DNA of 64,000 bases from Perilla frutescens. Taxonomy: Eukaryota; Streptophyta; Magnoliopsida; Lamiales; Lamiaceae. Shown one piece after another: positions 54,727-64,000 of this stretch. Under the pieces are notes generated by a model, which was given only the letters and a program-made list of their open reading frames with translations, did no database searches and was not told the origin of the DNA. A program made the position numbers and the translations under genes. The stretch covers positions 43,094,501 through 43,158,500 of the forward strand of contig BRKX01000004.1 of assembly GCA_026008535.1 (NCBI GenBank). The letters run 5' to 3'. Position 1 is the stretch's first letter, and the number at the start of each line of letters is the position of its first letter.

Positions 54727-54846
54727 TTGTGCTCACCGCTTCTCGAACACTTACTTCTTTAGTAGTTCAACTTCAGCCCTCAACTCATCCACACCAACAT
54801 TGGCCACTGCAGCTGATGGCCTTGTTTCTCATCTCTCCATCGGCCA

Positions 54847-55512
54847 CTAATAATTGATAGCCGTCATCTCCTCAATAATCCGCAGTGCTTCAACTGCAGT
54901 GCGATTTACCAAACATCCTCCAGCTGAGGCGTCCACCAATCTATTTGTATTGATCGTCAAGCCACTGTAGAAGTGTGTGACTTGTTGATATGTGCTGAAT
55001 CCATGCTGTGGACAAGACCGCAGCAAATCTCTGTATCTCTCACAGGCCTCATAAATGGACTCATCCCCCATCTGAGTGAAATGAGTGATGTCCGCAATGA
55101 TCTTCTGCGCCTTTGATGGAGGAAAGTACTTGGCAAGGAACGTCTGGCACATCTGGTCCCATGTAGTAATGGATGCCTTCTCCAAGCTTTTAAACCATTC
55201 TTTGGCTCGATCCTTCAGAGAAAAGACGAACATCCTCATGCGAATGATGTCGTCACTGACACCGTTCATCTTGATGGTGTCACAGATATCTAAAAATGCA
55301 TCCAGATGAGCATTTGGATTTTCTGTAGCTCGTCCACTGAATTGCTCTGTAGCCACCATGTAGATCAGTGCTGGACGGAGCTCAAAGTTGTTTGTGGCGA
55401 TGCCTCCACCCCATCTGACTCCCAAGTATCTGTCAGTTGGTGCCCGATACAGCTGGTTTAGAGGTGCTGCTTCGAGCTCAGGCGCAGCTTGTCTAGCCAA
55501 TCTCTGCTCCAT
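54847..55512 (-). CDS. Gag of an Athila-like gypsy element
   Basis: 221 open codons with the gag domain typical of Athila/Tat elements: FSGRATENPNAHLDAFLDIC, MRMFVFSLKDRAKEWFKSL, TWDQMCQTFLAKYFPPSKAQ, YEACERYRDLLRSCPQHGFS, and HFYSGLTINTNRLVDASAGG. A stop at 54847 and about 120 bp separate it from the gag-protease frame at 54726. The natural start is probably upstream of 55512, because a related reading (repeated Glu and Arg codons) extends to about 55660. No zinc knuckle was identified. Confidence 0.88.
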   Translation of the reverse strand: MEQRLARQAAPELEAAPLNQLYRAPTDRYLGVRWGGGIATNNFELRPALIYMVATEQFSGRATENPNAHLDAFLDICDTIKMNGVSDDIIRMRMFVFSLKDRAKEWFKSLEKASITTWDQMCQTFLAKYFPPSKAQKIIADITHFTQMGDESIYEACERYRDLLRSCPQHGFSTYQQVTHFYSGLTINTNRLVDASAGGCLVNRTAVEALRIIEEMTAINY

Positions 55513-55728
55513 CTCTCAGAGTCGTCTAGTCAACTCTTCCATCTCAGTCTCGTTGTTGGCTTCCATCTCCTTCTCTTGCAATCTGCGCTCCTTGTTCCTC
55601 TGTCTATGAGCTCGATCAGGGGAATTAGGAACAGGGTCTACGTGTGGCTGTGTAGACCTTGTTTTCATACACTACCTTAAGTAATAAATCCTTGTCAGTA
55701 ATAATATCAGTATAAAAATCAAAATCAG
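55513..55728 (-). other. Gag N-terminal region and leader of the Athila-like element
   Basis: Short stretch between gag and PBS. The part up to about 55660 may code the true gag N-terminus but is broken. Confidence 0.5.
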
Positions 55729-55746
55729 TCCCCGGCAACGGCGCCA
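55729..55746 (-). other. Primer binding site, tRNA-Asp (Athila-like element)
   Basis: The minus strand reads TGGCGCCGTTGCCGGGGA, the tRNA-Asp complement used by Athila and Tat elements. It lies six bases from the LTR end. Confidence 0.92.
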
Positions 55747-55752
55747 AAAAGT

Positions 55753-57126
55753 TGATGCACTATTTATTATGCACAAAACTGCAGCTAACACAGGACAATG
55801 CAATATAGCAAGCGAATCGAGTATCGTATCCACAAGGACCGAATATTTGATAATACTGAGTACTAAGCTAACAACTCTCTATTATCCAGGCTACCAATAT
55901 ATGAGTTTACTAAAACTAGGCACGAATTTAAATAAAATAAAAGAACAGAACTAGAACCAAATAAACACAAGTAAATAAACTAAGCAAATAAGCAAACTCA
56001 AACAATTAATGAAATACTAATCCTAGGGAATGCAGCACACATGTATCCACTATGATTCAATTTAATCCTAATCTTTCCCAATTTTAATCCGATTAAAGGT
56101 GAGGAATCAGAAATATATCTACCTATCTCCACCAGGTCTCAAGGTAGAAGCAGATTAACAAACAACCTATTATTTTCGTCTCTAGATTAATTTATTAACT
56201 CCCGATAGAACCACAGATTTAAATTTCCCTACAGATTCCTTAGAACGTGTATCAAATTATTCAATTAATCTCACTAATTAATTATCTCCGCCAGGACTCA
56301 AATTAACTAGCTAGCATGCATCAATTATGATCAGTAATTAAGCATGAAATCAAAAGCTCTTGAACAATTGAACCCAATAATCGGAAGGGAAAAATAACAA
56401 GATTAAATTAAATACATAGCTTCAATCATACTTTGCAAACCCTAGAATTAATAAAAGACTACTCACGCATAATTAAAACCATAGAAATAATAGAACTGAG
56501 AATAATCATAAACATAATATAAATATGCGATATATTAGAAAAACCGGAATGACGATTCGTTGATTAAAACTTGAATTCTTTAATGTTGAATGTTCACAGC
56601 AAACCTCGAAAGTAAATTAAAAAGAGAACTCTAAAATAATGAATAAAAGTGTGTCAAAAATCGTGCAAGGCAGAGCCTTATATAGTTGGGGGAAAAACAG
56701 AGTCCAAACAAGGAAAAACACCAATTTTCCGGAAACAGGTGGCACGGGCCGTGCCGTTGGTACCGAGAGTCCGAAATTTGCTTGTTTAATGGCACGGGCC
56801 GTGCCGTTGGATAGCACGGTCCGTGCCAACGCGCATCCTCCGATACGCTCTGCCGTTTTGCTCCGTTCTCCCTCGTTTCTCGTCCGATTAACCCGATTCA
56901 AGTTGCGTTGTGACCCTCTCTTGATCCTCTATCTTTCTAGAAACTTTCCTCTTTGAATTGGATCTTGGATAAATCTCAAATTCAGCTCAAACTTTCACAA
57001 GAAACATCAAATAGCACACGGAAACTCGAAACTAGTATAAAAACTCAACAAATGCATGCATTAATCTTCAAATATGATCTACATAAACACTTAAATGCAG
57101 GTAAAATCCATGTTTATCAACCAACA
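55753..57126 (-). repeat. 5' LTR of the Athila-like element
   Basis: On the minus strand it begins TGTTGGTTGATAAACATGG (or three bases later at TGG) and ends AATAGTGCATCA. At 1.37 kb it fits Athila LTRs. CACGGGCCGTGCC-type inverted motifs occur at 56743-56826. Without the 3' LTR the outer end is accurate only to a few bases. Confidence 0.75.
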
Positions 57127-57457
57127 TGTTCAGTCATGATAGGATTTGAAGTGACAGTCGGTGTTGAAACAGATGATGAAGTTGCAATTGACTTCTCATA
57201 CATTTCATTGAACACGTTGAACATGGCAAATAGCTCCTTCAGATCAGCCATACTAAACATGTGAAACTTTTAGAGAAGAAATCCTAGAGAAATGCTGAGA
57301 AAACATAAGGGCTTATCAGGAAATGAGAGAAATTAAGAGCCACACTAGAATGTTTATGGGAAGAATTTTATTACAAATCAGCTCATCAAATCACTCTTCA
57401 CATCAATTGACTCCCCCTTTATCCAATGAGAAGTAGAACTCAAGTATCACCTTTTTA

Positions 57458-57491
<34 letters not shown>

Positions 57492-58129
57492 TTTGTAATC
57501 CAAAAGGCACCATATCTTTTTTTAAGGCCAGACACACACACACACACAAGAAAAATAAACAAATGCATAACTAAAAAGGCAAAAATATAATTTAATATAG
57601 ATATAAATTTCAGAAACACTAATTTCGGGAATAACATATCAATGAACATCAATTGTAGCACAATCCACAAATTTCATTGAATTTCGATGATGAATGGAGA
57701 AATTAATTTCTTACCTCCTTTTAAACAGAACACACTGTCGTATTGAACGCCATGTGTCTAGATAGAAATTGATTGAAAATATATTTCCTTACCATATTTT
57801 ACTTGATTGCATCATCACCGCAAACACCGTGCCCCAAGTTACTAAGTAATAATTGTACACTTTTAGGAGAGTGCACATGATCTGTAACATCCAAGCCTCA
57901 CTCTTGTGCTCGTAGCTTTATATCAAGGCAAACTATTCATCATCAAACGTTTATACTATAGACATTTCTCTGAAGAAAGACTGATCATTGAGACATTAAA
58001 CATGATCAAAGTGCAACTGAAATAAATATCTAAGATTAAATAAAATGCAATATGCATATGGTACAAACAAAATAAAAAGACAAATTAATATAGATGTTGG
58101 ACAGAACAGACACAACACAGTACCCAACA
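57127..58129 (-). other. Decayed DNA left of the copia RNase H remnant
   Basis: Probably the 3' non-coding part or 3' LTR of the copia element to the right. A minus-strand peptide starting near 57252 (MADLKELFAMFNVFNEMYEK) runs to the Athila LTR edge and is cut there; its family is not recognised. A TA run (57457-57490) and an AC run (57532-57548) are present. Confidence 0.35.
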
Positions 58130-58420
58130 TCGACTATGCAGAGATTACATAACACACAAACTAAGAGATTTCCATAAAGAGGAGAATCTTTCAAAATCAA
58201 GGGCCTTTGCAAAGATATTTTTATTCAATTTTTCAGATAATATTTATTCAATGCGAATGATATCTTTGTTCACCAAATATCAGATAAAGTGGAGATGTAT
58301 GTCAATGTATTTGGTGTGCAAGTATTGGACTAGGTTCTTTGAAATTTATATCGCATTTGCATTAACATAGAACAAGGTCAACACTCTGATTGACATCTCA
58401 TAGTCATTCATAACATAGCA
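58130..58420 (-). pseudogene. Copia RNase H remnant (end of pol)
   Basis: Reading the minus strand with tolerance for stops: FYVNANAI, ISKNLVQYLHTKYIDIHLHF, LVNKDIIRIE, and KNIFAKALDFERFSSLWKSL. This is the usual end of a copia RNase H (NP-Q-R-TKHID-H and ADIFTKALD-type motifs). Several stops are present. It belongs to the same element as the integrase piece at 58560-58930. Confidence 0.75.
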
Positions 58421-58559
58421 AACATATCCAAATACATGAAAGCATTTGAAGTTTTACTTTCTCTATTTCAAACTCTCATTCATTTGCTGTAATGAGAGAC
58501 TTTGTTTCCAATGTGATATGCAGTGTAACAACTTCAGTACATAGCACAACTTTTTCAAT

Positions 58560-58930
58560 AACCTTTTGAACTGCAACATCTCCTGTAGTATCATATTTTT
58601 CCTTTTGGAAACACCATTTTATTCAGGTGTTTTGGGTGCTGCGAATTCATGCAAGATCCATTTCTTTGCATATACCACGTCACAATCAGCATTCTCAAAT
58701 TTCCTATCATGACCAGTTAAAATACAAGAAACACCAGCACCATATTGGGACACATGCCGTAAAGTTTCTTGAAAGTATTAAACACTTCAGATTATTCATG
58801 CAAGAAATGAACCCAAGTAATGTGGAAAAATTCTCAACTACAAAAAGAATAAAACTAATGCTAGTCATACTCTTGATATCAACTGCTAGTCCATGTACAA
58901 CTGCGCATAAACTTGATCATAAAGGCTATG
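58560..58930 (-). pseudogene. Copia integrase remnant
   Basis: Minus-strand reading gives WVHFLHE, SEVFNTFKKL, a decayed stretch, then HEFAAPKTPE-NGVSKRKN and LQEM. These match the integrase core around the second and third catalytic acids (usual form TPQQNGVVERKNRTLQEM). The Glu of the active site has become Lys in SKRKN. The DNA then jumps to the RNase H end, so RT is deleted. Confidence 0.72.
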
Positions 58931-58979
58931 AGCTAAATCAAGAGCCTCTCGGGATCAAACTCAACTTTGATTGAAACAT

Positions 58980-60466
58980 CACTACAAAAACAATCGCATT
59001 TTAATGACGGATTTTTCCGTCGTTAAAAATTAAAAATCCGTCGGTAAATCGTTTTAATGACGGATTAACGACGGATTCCAACTGTCGTTAATAATCTTGT
59101 CATTGAGTTATTTTAACGACAAATTAACGACGGAAAAATGTTAATGACGGACTTAGCGACGGAATTTTTCCGTCGTTAACTTATCGCCGAATTCTGTCGT
59201 TAGGAAAAAAAATAAAAAAAAATTATTAATTTAACGACGGAAATTTTCCGTCGTTAAAAAAAAAAACTGGACAGCCACAAACTCAATTGAGCCGAGCCGA
59301 GCCGACAAGCCGCCAATCCGAGCCGCACCGAGACACCTAGCCGAGCCAACCAATAATTCATATTAAACCCTTCCAAGCTTGCGCCCAAGACCTCTAGGAA
59401 GGAGAGTGATGCACTAACTAAATGGGCTAGTGAGTATTTCATGTTATAATATGGAAATAATATATATATATATATATACACATACACCACACGAAACTTA
59501 TTTATATATTATTCATTTATATTATTTTTAAATTAAATAATTATATATTTTATTCATTTATTTAAATATCTATTATAATTTTTAATATTATATTATTACT
59601 TGAAAAATTAAAAATAATATAAAATATTAAAAAATAGTTTAAAATATTAAAAAATAAAAAAATAAAATGGAAATTTTAAAATGTAAAATAAAAAAATTAA
59701 AAATTAATTTTAGAAAAATTTGAAATATTCAAAATATTAATTTAAATTCGAAAATAATTATTACTTGAAAAATTAAAAATAATATAAAATATTAAAAAAT
59801 AGTATATAATATTTAAAAATAAAAAAATAAAATAGAAATTTGAAAATGTAAAATAAAAAAATTAGAAATATTCCAAATATTAATTTAAATTAGAAAAAAA
59901 ATTAGTACTTGAAAAATTAAAAATAATAAACAATATTTAAAAATGATATAAAATATGAAAAAATAATATAAAATATTAAAAATTTTAAAAAAAAATCACA
60001 TAAATCAAATAAATCTGAAAAAAATAAAACAAATAAAAAATAAATTTTAAATTCGTAGTTAAGTATTAATTAGTAAATAAAAAATAAAAAAAAACAAAAA
60101 ATAAAAAAAAATAAAAAAATCAAAATTAAATTTAACTACGGAAAATATTCGTCGTTAGTCCGTCGTTAAAATTAAAAAAATAAAAAAAACATTTAACGAC
60201 GGACAAATCCGTCGTTAAAATTAAAAAAAATTAAAAAAATTAAAAAATAATATTTAACGACGGATTTTTCCGTCGTTAAAAAAAATAAAAAATCAAAAAA
60301 ATCAAAACATAATATTTAACGACGGATTTTTCCGTCGTTACGTTAGAGATGGAAAAATCCGTCGTTAGTCCGTCGTTAAACATCGTAATCTTCACATGTC
60401 GTTAATTCCGTCATTAATTTAACGACGGAATATAATCCGTCGTTAAATCGCGTTTTTCTTGTAGTG
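58980..60466. mobile_element. Non-autonomous CACTA (EnSpm) transposon
   Basis: 1487 bp. Left end CACTACAAAAACAATCGCAT; right end in reverse complement CACTACAAGAAAAACGCGAT. CAT flanks both sides (58977-58979 and 60467-60469), the 3 bp duplication expected for CACTA. Both arms are full of AACGACGGA and its complement, often as palindromes of two 12 bp arms around TTTT, which are likely transposase-binding subterminal repeats. The centre holds a GAGCC-rich piece (59270-59345) and a 600 bp A-rich tract. There is no transposase, so movement needs an active relative. It sits inside a copia remnant. Confidence 0.94.
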
Positions 60467-60548
60467 CATCTTCTTCAACATCATGGTGTTCTTCTTTGAC
60501 ATAACGAACTGTAATTTCATTTATAACCTCATCTAAAGCACAATGCTC

Positions 60549-61150
60549 TTAGACTTGATGTTGGACTTCTGATTCTCTAGATTCAACTTCGAATGCCATC
60601 AAAATGCTCACAACTTCACTAATGCTCATGGTGTTACCATTGTGAACTTTTTCAATAGCTAAGATCTTCATATTGAATCTTGATAGCTTTTCGAAATAAG
60701 TCGAGATTGTTTCAAACTTCCTGCATGCAAAACATCTCAAACTTTGAGATGAGAAGACTTAACTTAATCTATTGAACACATATAGAACCTTCAAATGTTA
60801 TTGGAGAATGTACCATGCTTGATCAGTAGCAATACAATTGCATGGGACATCAACAATAAGAAAAATAACATTTAAAGCACGAAAATTAAGTTTAAGATTA
60901 GTTCTCTTCACATCCCACAACTGGATCTGGAGTGAGGACAAAAAACACCTTATATTCCTTCAATTCTCGGAGGTATCGAGGTTTCAACAACAACCATCAT
61001 GCTCTTCCATCAATAGATTTGATGTAGCATCCTTGACTTCCACATGGTGTAATTTCTACCATGGCTATCTAGAGAAGGAGAATGACATTAGTTGGCAATA
61101 ATCATCACCGTAAGTAAGCAACATCAGATCAAGTACTTAGTGTGTCAATT
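60549..61150 (-). pseudogene. Copia gag remnant
   Basis: The open piece 60549-60740 reads KFETISTYFEKLSRFNMKIL, AIEKVHNGNTMSISEVVSIL, and MAFEVESRE, resembling the part of copia gag that precedes the zinc knuckle. Sequence up to 61150, next to the PBS, should be the gag N-terminus (a YTMWKSRM-like phrase is hinted at near 61040) but is broken. Together with the integrase and RNase H pieces it forms one minus-strand copia element. Confidence 0.55.
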
Positions 61151-61167
61151 ACCAGCTCTTGATGCCA
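61151..61167 (-). other. Primer binding site of the wrecked copia element
   Basis: The minus strand reads TGGCATCAAGAGCTGGT, the iMet-type copia PBS with one substitution, next to an LTR end ATTCTAACA. Confidence 0.7.
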
Positions 61168-61169
61168 CT

Positions 61170-62370
61170 TGTTAGAATTTGTTCCCTCAAATACTGTGAA
61201 AAATAGAAAACGCGTGCAAAGTTATATACAATATTATAGTCAATGTTATTCACTTTACCAACAACATTGTCACAGGAATGTATAGAACAATTTATACGGA
61301 AATAACTTTAAAACACAATCAGAAATAGCTTGTGAAAAACATCAATGTGCGGATAATAGAGTTGATGTTGAAGCTAGTGTAACCACCATGCCTTCAACAC
61401 GCAGCGAAAATTTAAAGAACAACATGCACGAAAATAATTTTAAATCACACACCTTCGGTATGTGATTGCCTCATGGCAAAATTTCACTAAATTAAAGTGA
61501 ATACAAAATACACATAGAGATCGTCCTCGATTCACTCTCTCAAACTCTCTCTTTGGAAATTACAAAGAAACTATTCTAGCTTCACTCACTCGAATAATTC
61601 CTAACACATAAACTACATAACATCTAGATAGCTAAAAATACATAAAGATAATTTTCGGTTCACTCTCTTGAATAATCTTTATGAAAACAACAAAAATTGC
61701 CCTCGCTTCACTCACTCGGACAACCTTTGTAAAAATCACTACCTAACACTTAGGCAGATAAACAACATCTACTTGAAGAACTCGCAACATTCAATCTAAT
61801 CTACACCCTACAAACATAATAATAATACAAACCTTTATTGATCCAGCCAATAAGGGAGATGTCAATGTAAATGTTGACGAGTTCTAGTAGACACTGGACT
61901 CAACCTTCGATCTCTCTGAATTTTTCGTAGCAGCATGTCTCAAGTTGGTCAATGATTCCAGGAGTGATAACTGATATATATACTCTTTTGTGAAGTCCCA
62001 ACAATTGCCCCACGTCCTCTCTTTGAGTAATGGTCCAAAGGTAACTGCTATCCAGATCAACTCCTCTGGTCACACTATCTTCAACTTCGGATAACTGCTC
62101 CACTACCTGTGACAGTTATTCAAAGACAGAGAGAACATCAACGTTCCTAAAAAATAGGAGCCAACTTTGACTAATTCAAAGTTAGTTTTAATCCATGATT
62201 TAAACTTGTTTTCATTCATTAAAAAATCATTAAATACGTGAAAATAATTAGTGATAAATATCACAAAATAATCAGACCAATTTAAAATAAATTGATCCTA
62301 AAAAGTATGAAATGGTAAGATTATCAGACTGGAAGAGGCTGATATTACGGAAAAGACGGAACAACATTAG
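61170..62370 (-). repeat. 5' LTR of the wrecked copia element (outer end approximate)
   Basis: The inner edge is set by the PBS. A minus-strand TATA motif (AGTATATATATCAG) near 61969-61982 suggests a promoter. TTCACTCTCT/TTCACTCACT phrases recur four times at 61530-61730. A possible outer end is TGTTGTTCCG (minus) at about 62368. The open frame at 61900-62103 has no known family. Confidence 0.45.
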
Positions 62371-63462
62371 ATGCAATATTGATTTTCATGTTACATCTTT
62401 TACAATCGTTACCAGCTAGCCACTCTCACACGATCAGCAATATTAAAGGAGCTATACCAGTTGTTGGTTTTGTATACTAAAAGACCAATCTTTTGTATAC
62501 AATATTGATAATGTTTTATGATGATATAGAATGAATACAATTGCAGTCACTGTTTGCATTTAAATTGTTATATTTACATGCATGTTTATTATACTTATAT
62601 TGTAGATGATATGGTGTGGGTAAACATACGATTAGATCATATCATCGGTTCTTTGTAATGTATTAAAGAGCTCACGGCTTAGATGGTCCTGAACCCGCCA
62701 TCGGTACACCACAGAATAATTTGATAGTTGGTTTATCTAGACTAACTGATTATTCTAGTACACGGGCAAGTGTATTGAGAAGGGTCTACTTAGGATTCTA
62801 TTATCTATTCTAACCTTAAATGAGAGAATAAGAATCCACAGAGTTCGGGTTCTTAACCCCTATATGTTGACGGACATATACGTGTAGTGTTTGCAGCTTT
62901 GATTTATCAAATGGTGAGATTCTTTCATAGAATCAATAATCTCGATATCTTGGGTTGTAACATTTACACTTATGATGGGTCGTGCAATATGTAAGGGCAA
63001 AGTGTACTGGTTCGCTAGGTTGATGATGTCCTATTGAGGAAACACAAGTTCATGTTGAAACCCTGCATGTGGAATTTATTCCGTACATGAGTAAAGCTTG
63101 TGTGGTACTACTCAAGAATAATATATTAATTAATTATAGTTGTCATAAGCTTACATAATTAATTAATGGGCATTATATCTTAAACACGGTGAATAGCTGG
63201 ACTAAAGGAGAAAGCATATTCAGAAATATGTATTAAATTGGTAGGTGAGTATTATTTCTTTAGTGGAATAAAAATAATACTTAATCTATTTAATTATATC
63301 CTAAGTTTATTGGATATTGAAAATTAAATAAATTAGCAGACCAATTTAATATTCTTCTAGATCCCTGTTGTAGCCCAATATGACTTTAATGGACTGGAGA
63401 TGGAACAAGAGTTAAGAGGCCCAACCCCAGTAGGTTCGGGACTTGTAATTTTCATCCACCCC

Positions 63463-63478
63463 CCTTATAAATAAGAGG
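63463..63478 (+). promoter_or_regulatory. TATA box of the right-edge LTR
   Basis: CCTTATAAATAAGAGG, a strong TATAAATA core in the expected middle-to-late part of the LTR. Confidence 0.65.
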
Positions 63479-63492
63479 GTGGGGATCGAAAA

Positions 63493-63521
63493 TTACACAC
63501 ACACACACACACACACACACA
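63493..63521. repeat. AC microsatellite
   Basis: About 13-14 AC units inside the LTR, roughly 20-30 bp after the TATA box. Confidence 0.93.
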
Positions 63522-63903
63522 AATCATCTCTCTTTTGTCATCTTGATCTCCATAGATTTCATACCGATCTAGTAGAATTTCAGCCCACCCTAAATCTAGA
63601 TACAGTCCGAGAATATAACAGAAGATGGAGGAGTGGAATATCACAGTGGGGGCGCCGATTTCATACATACAACAACAAGATTGGATCTTTAATCTTGTCC
63701 TCAACCTGTCGTTTAATTTATAAGTCGTTTTTCGATATTCTATATTTTCGCTTTTAGTAAATTCAAAAACCGGCTATGCATGTTTATTAAACTCAGTTTA
63801 TTAAAACATATGTGATGCATAAAATTATGATCTACATGACATTAGGATAAATAAACATCCAATTAGATTCTACGGTGGTTCAATTCGAAAAAATCCCAAC
63901 AAC

Positions 63904-63915
63904 TAGTATCAGAGC
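63904..63915 (+). other. Primer binding site, tRNA-iMet type (right-edge element)
   Basis: TAGTATCAGAGC, one mismatch from TGGTATCAGAGC, two bases after the LTR; the next bases AGG also fit. Confidence 0.85.
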
Positions 63916-64000
63916 AGGTTTTGGCATTGTTCTGATTTTAATCCTAGGATATATTTGATATTCATGAATAAATATGTAGATGAATTTTATGTGTTTAAAA
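63916..64000 (+). other. Start of the internal region of the right-edge LTR element
   Basis: 85 bp of untranslated leader after the PBS. No ORF. Confidence 0.6.

Larger units (their letters stand above)
62462..63901 (+). repeat. 5' LTR of an LTR retrotransposon leaving the right edge
   Basis: 1440 bp with 6 bp inverted ends TGTTGG...CCAACA, followed at once by a PBS. A TATA box (CCTTATAAATAAGAGG) lies at about 63463-63478, and an AC microsatellite (63493-63521) begins just after it, in the transcribed part. Internal coding sequence is beyond the window, so copia or gypsy cannot be told apart. The ORFs at 63465-63757 are not genes. Confidence 0.85.

Noticed and set aside
59254..59490. ORF reading into Ser/Leu-rich sequence on the minus strand.
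   Set aside because: It spans the GAGCC-rich and TA-repeat parts of the CACTA element and has no family.
63465..63757. Overlapping ORFs with Cys-Val or Thr-His repeats.
   Set aside because: The repeats come from the AC microsatellite in an LTR.

Overview
This 64 kb window is nuclear DNA from a flowering plant, probably a eudicot. It is AT-rich, has plant-type introns, retrotransposons primed by tRNA-iMet and tRNA-Asp, a pathogenesis-related thaumatin-like gene and a plant-type RPA70-like gene. An asterid or Lamiales source is only a weak guess. No rRNA gene, functional tRNA gene, CRISPR array or bacterial operon is visible. Most of the window is transposable-element sequence in nested layers.

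Layout, left to right. 1-1772: 5' part of a Ty3/gypsy element on the minus strand. 2290-~4900: a second minus-strand Ty3/gypsy gag remnant with PBS and LTR. 5105-5978: Ty1/copia RNase H remnant and LTR (plus). 7854-13180: a thaumatin-like (PR-5) pseudogene on the minus strand, split by a complete but internally deleted copia element (8079-12695, target duplication CCCGG). 14028-17240: two inverted copies of a T-rich repeat around a PIF/Harbinger MITE (14796-15151, target duplication TAA). 17406-18379: a TRIM-like miniature LTR element. 20140-20945: a tRNA-derived SINE-like head and a ~190 bp tandem repeat. 23423-26745: a 16-exon RPA70-like gene (minus) whose C-terminal zinc-finger OB domain is duplicated and whose second copy carries a stop codon; two Helitron-like 5' termini lie upstream of it (27065 and 27655). 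28420-35050: an old copia remnant whose 3' LTR is split by a younger copia (29826-34589, target duplication ATAGT). 37128-39716: MITE-like and tandem repeats. 40014-51108: a full-length 11.1 kb chromovirus of Tekay/Del type with ~2.8 kb LTRs and target duplication ATTTA. 51109-51540: microsatellites. ~52000-57126: an Athila-like gypsy element with gag and protease but no polymerase, and a tRNA-Asp PBS. 57127-~62370: a wrecked copia element (minus) carrying a CACTA transposon (58980-60466, target duplication CAT). 62462-64000: the 5' LTR and PBS of a further LTR element leaving the window.

The cellular genes are few: the dead thaumatin-like gene, the RPA-like gene, and two weak small candidates (21150-21503 and 35476-35700). 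Most of the biology visible here is transposon activity. LTR differences counted by eye suggest several ages: Tekay under 1 % divergent, the two complete copia elements about 1.5 %, the TRIM above 10 %. Retroelement coding regions are broken by stops, frameshifts or deletions, so no element looks able to move by itself, although the Tekay element lacks only two codons.

Exon boundaries and element ends were read by eye. Those without a matching target duplication are approximate.
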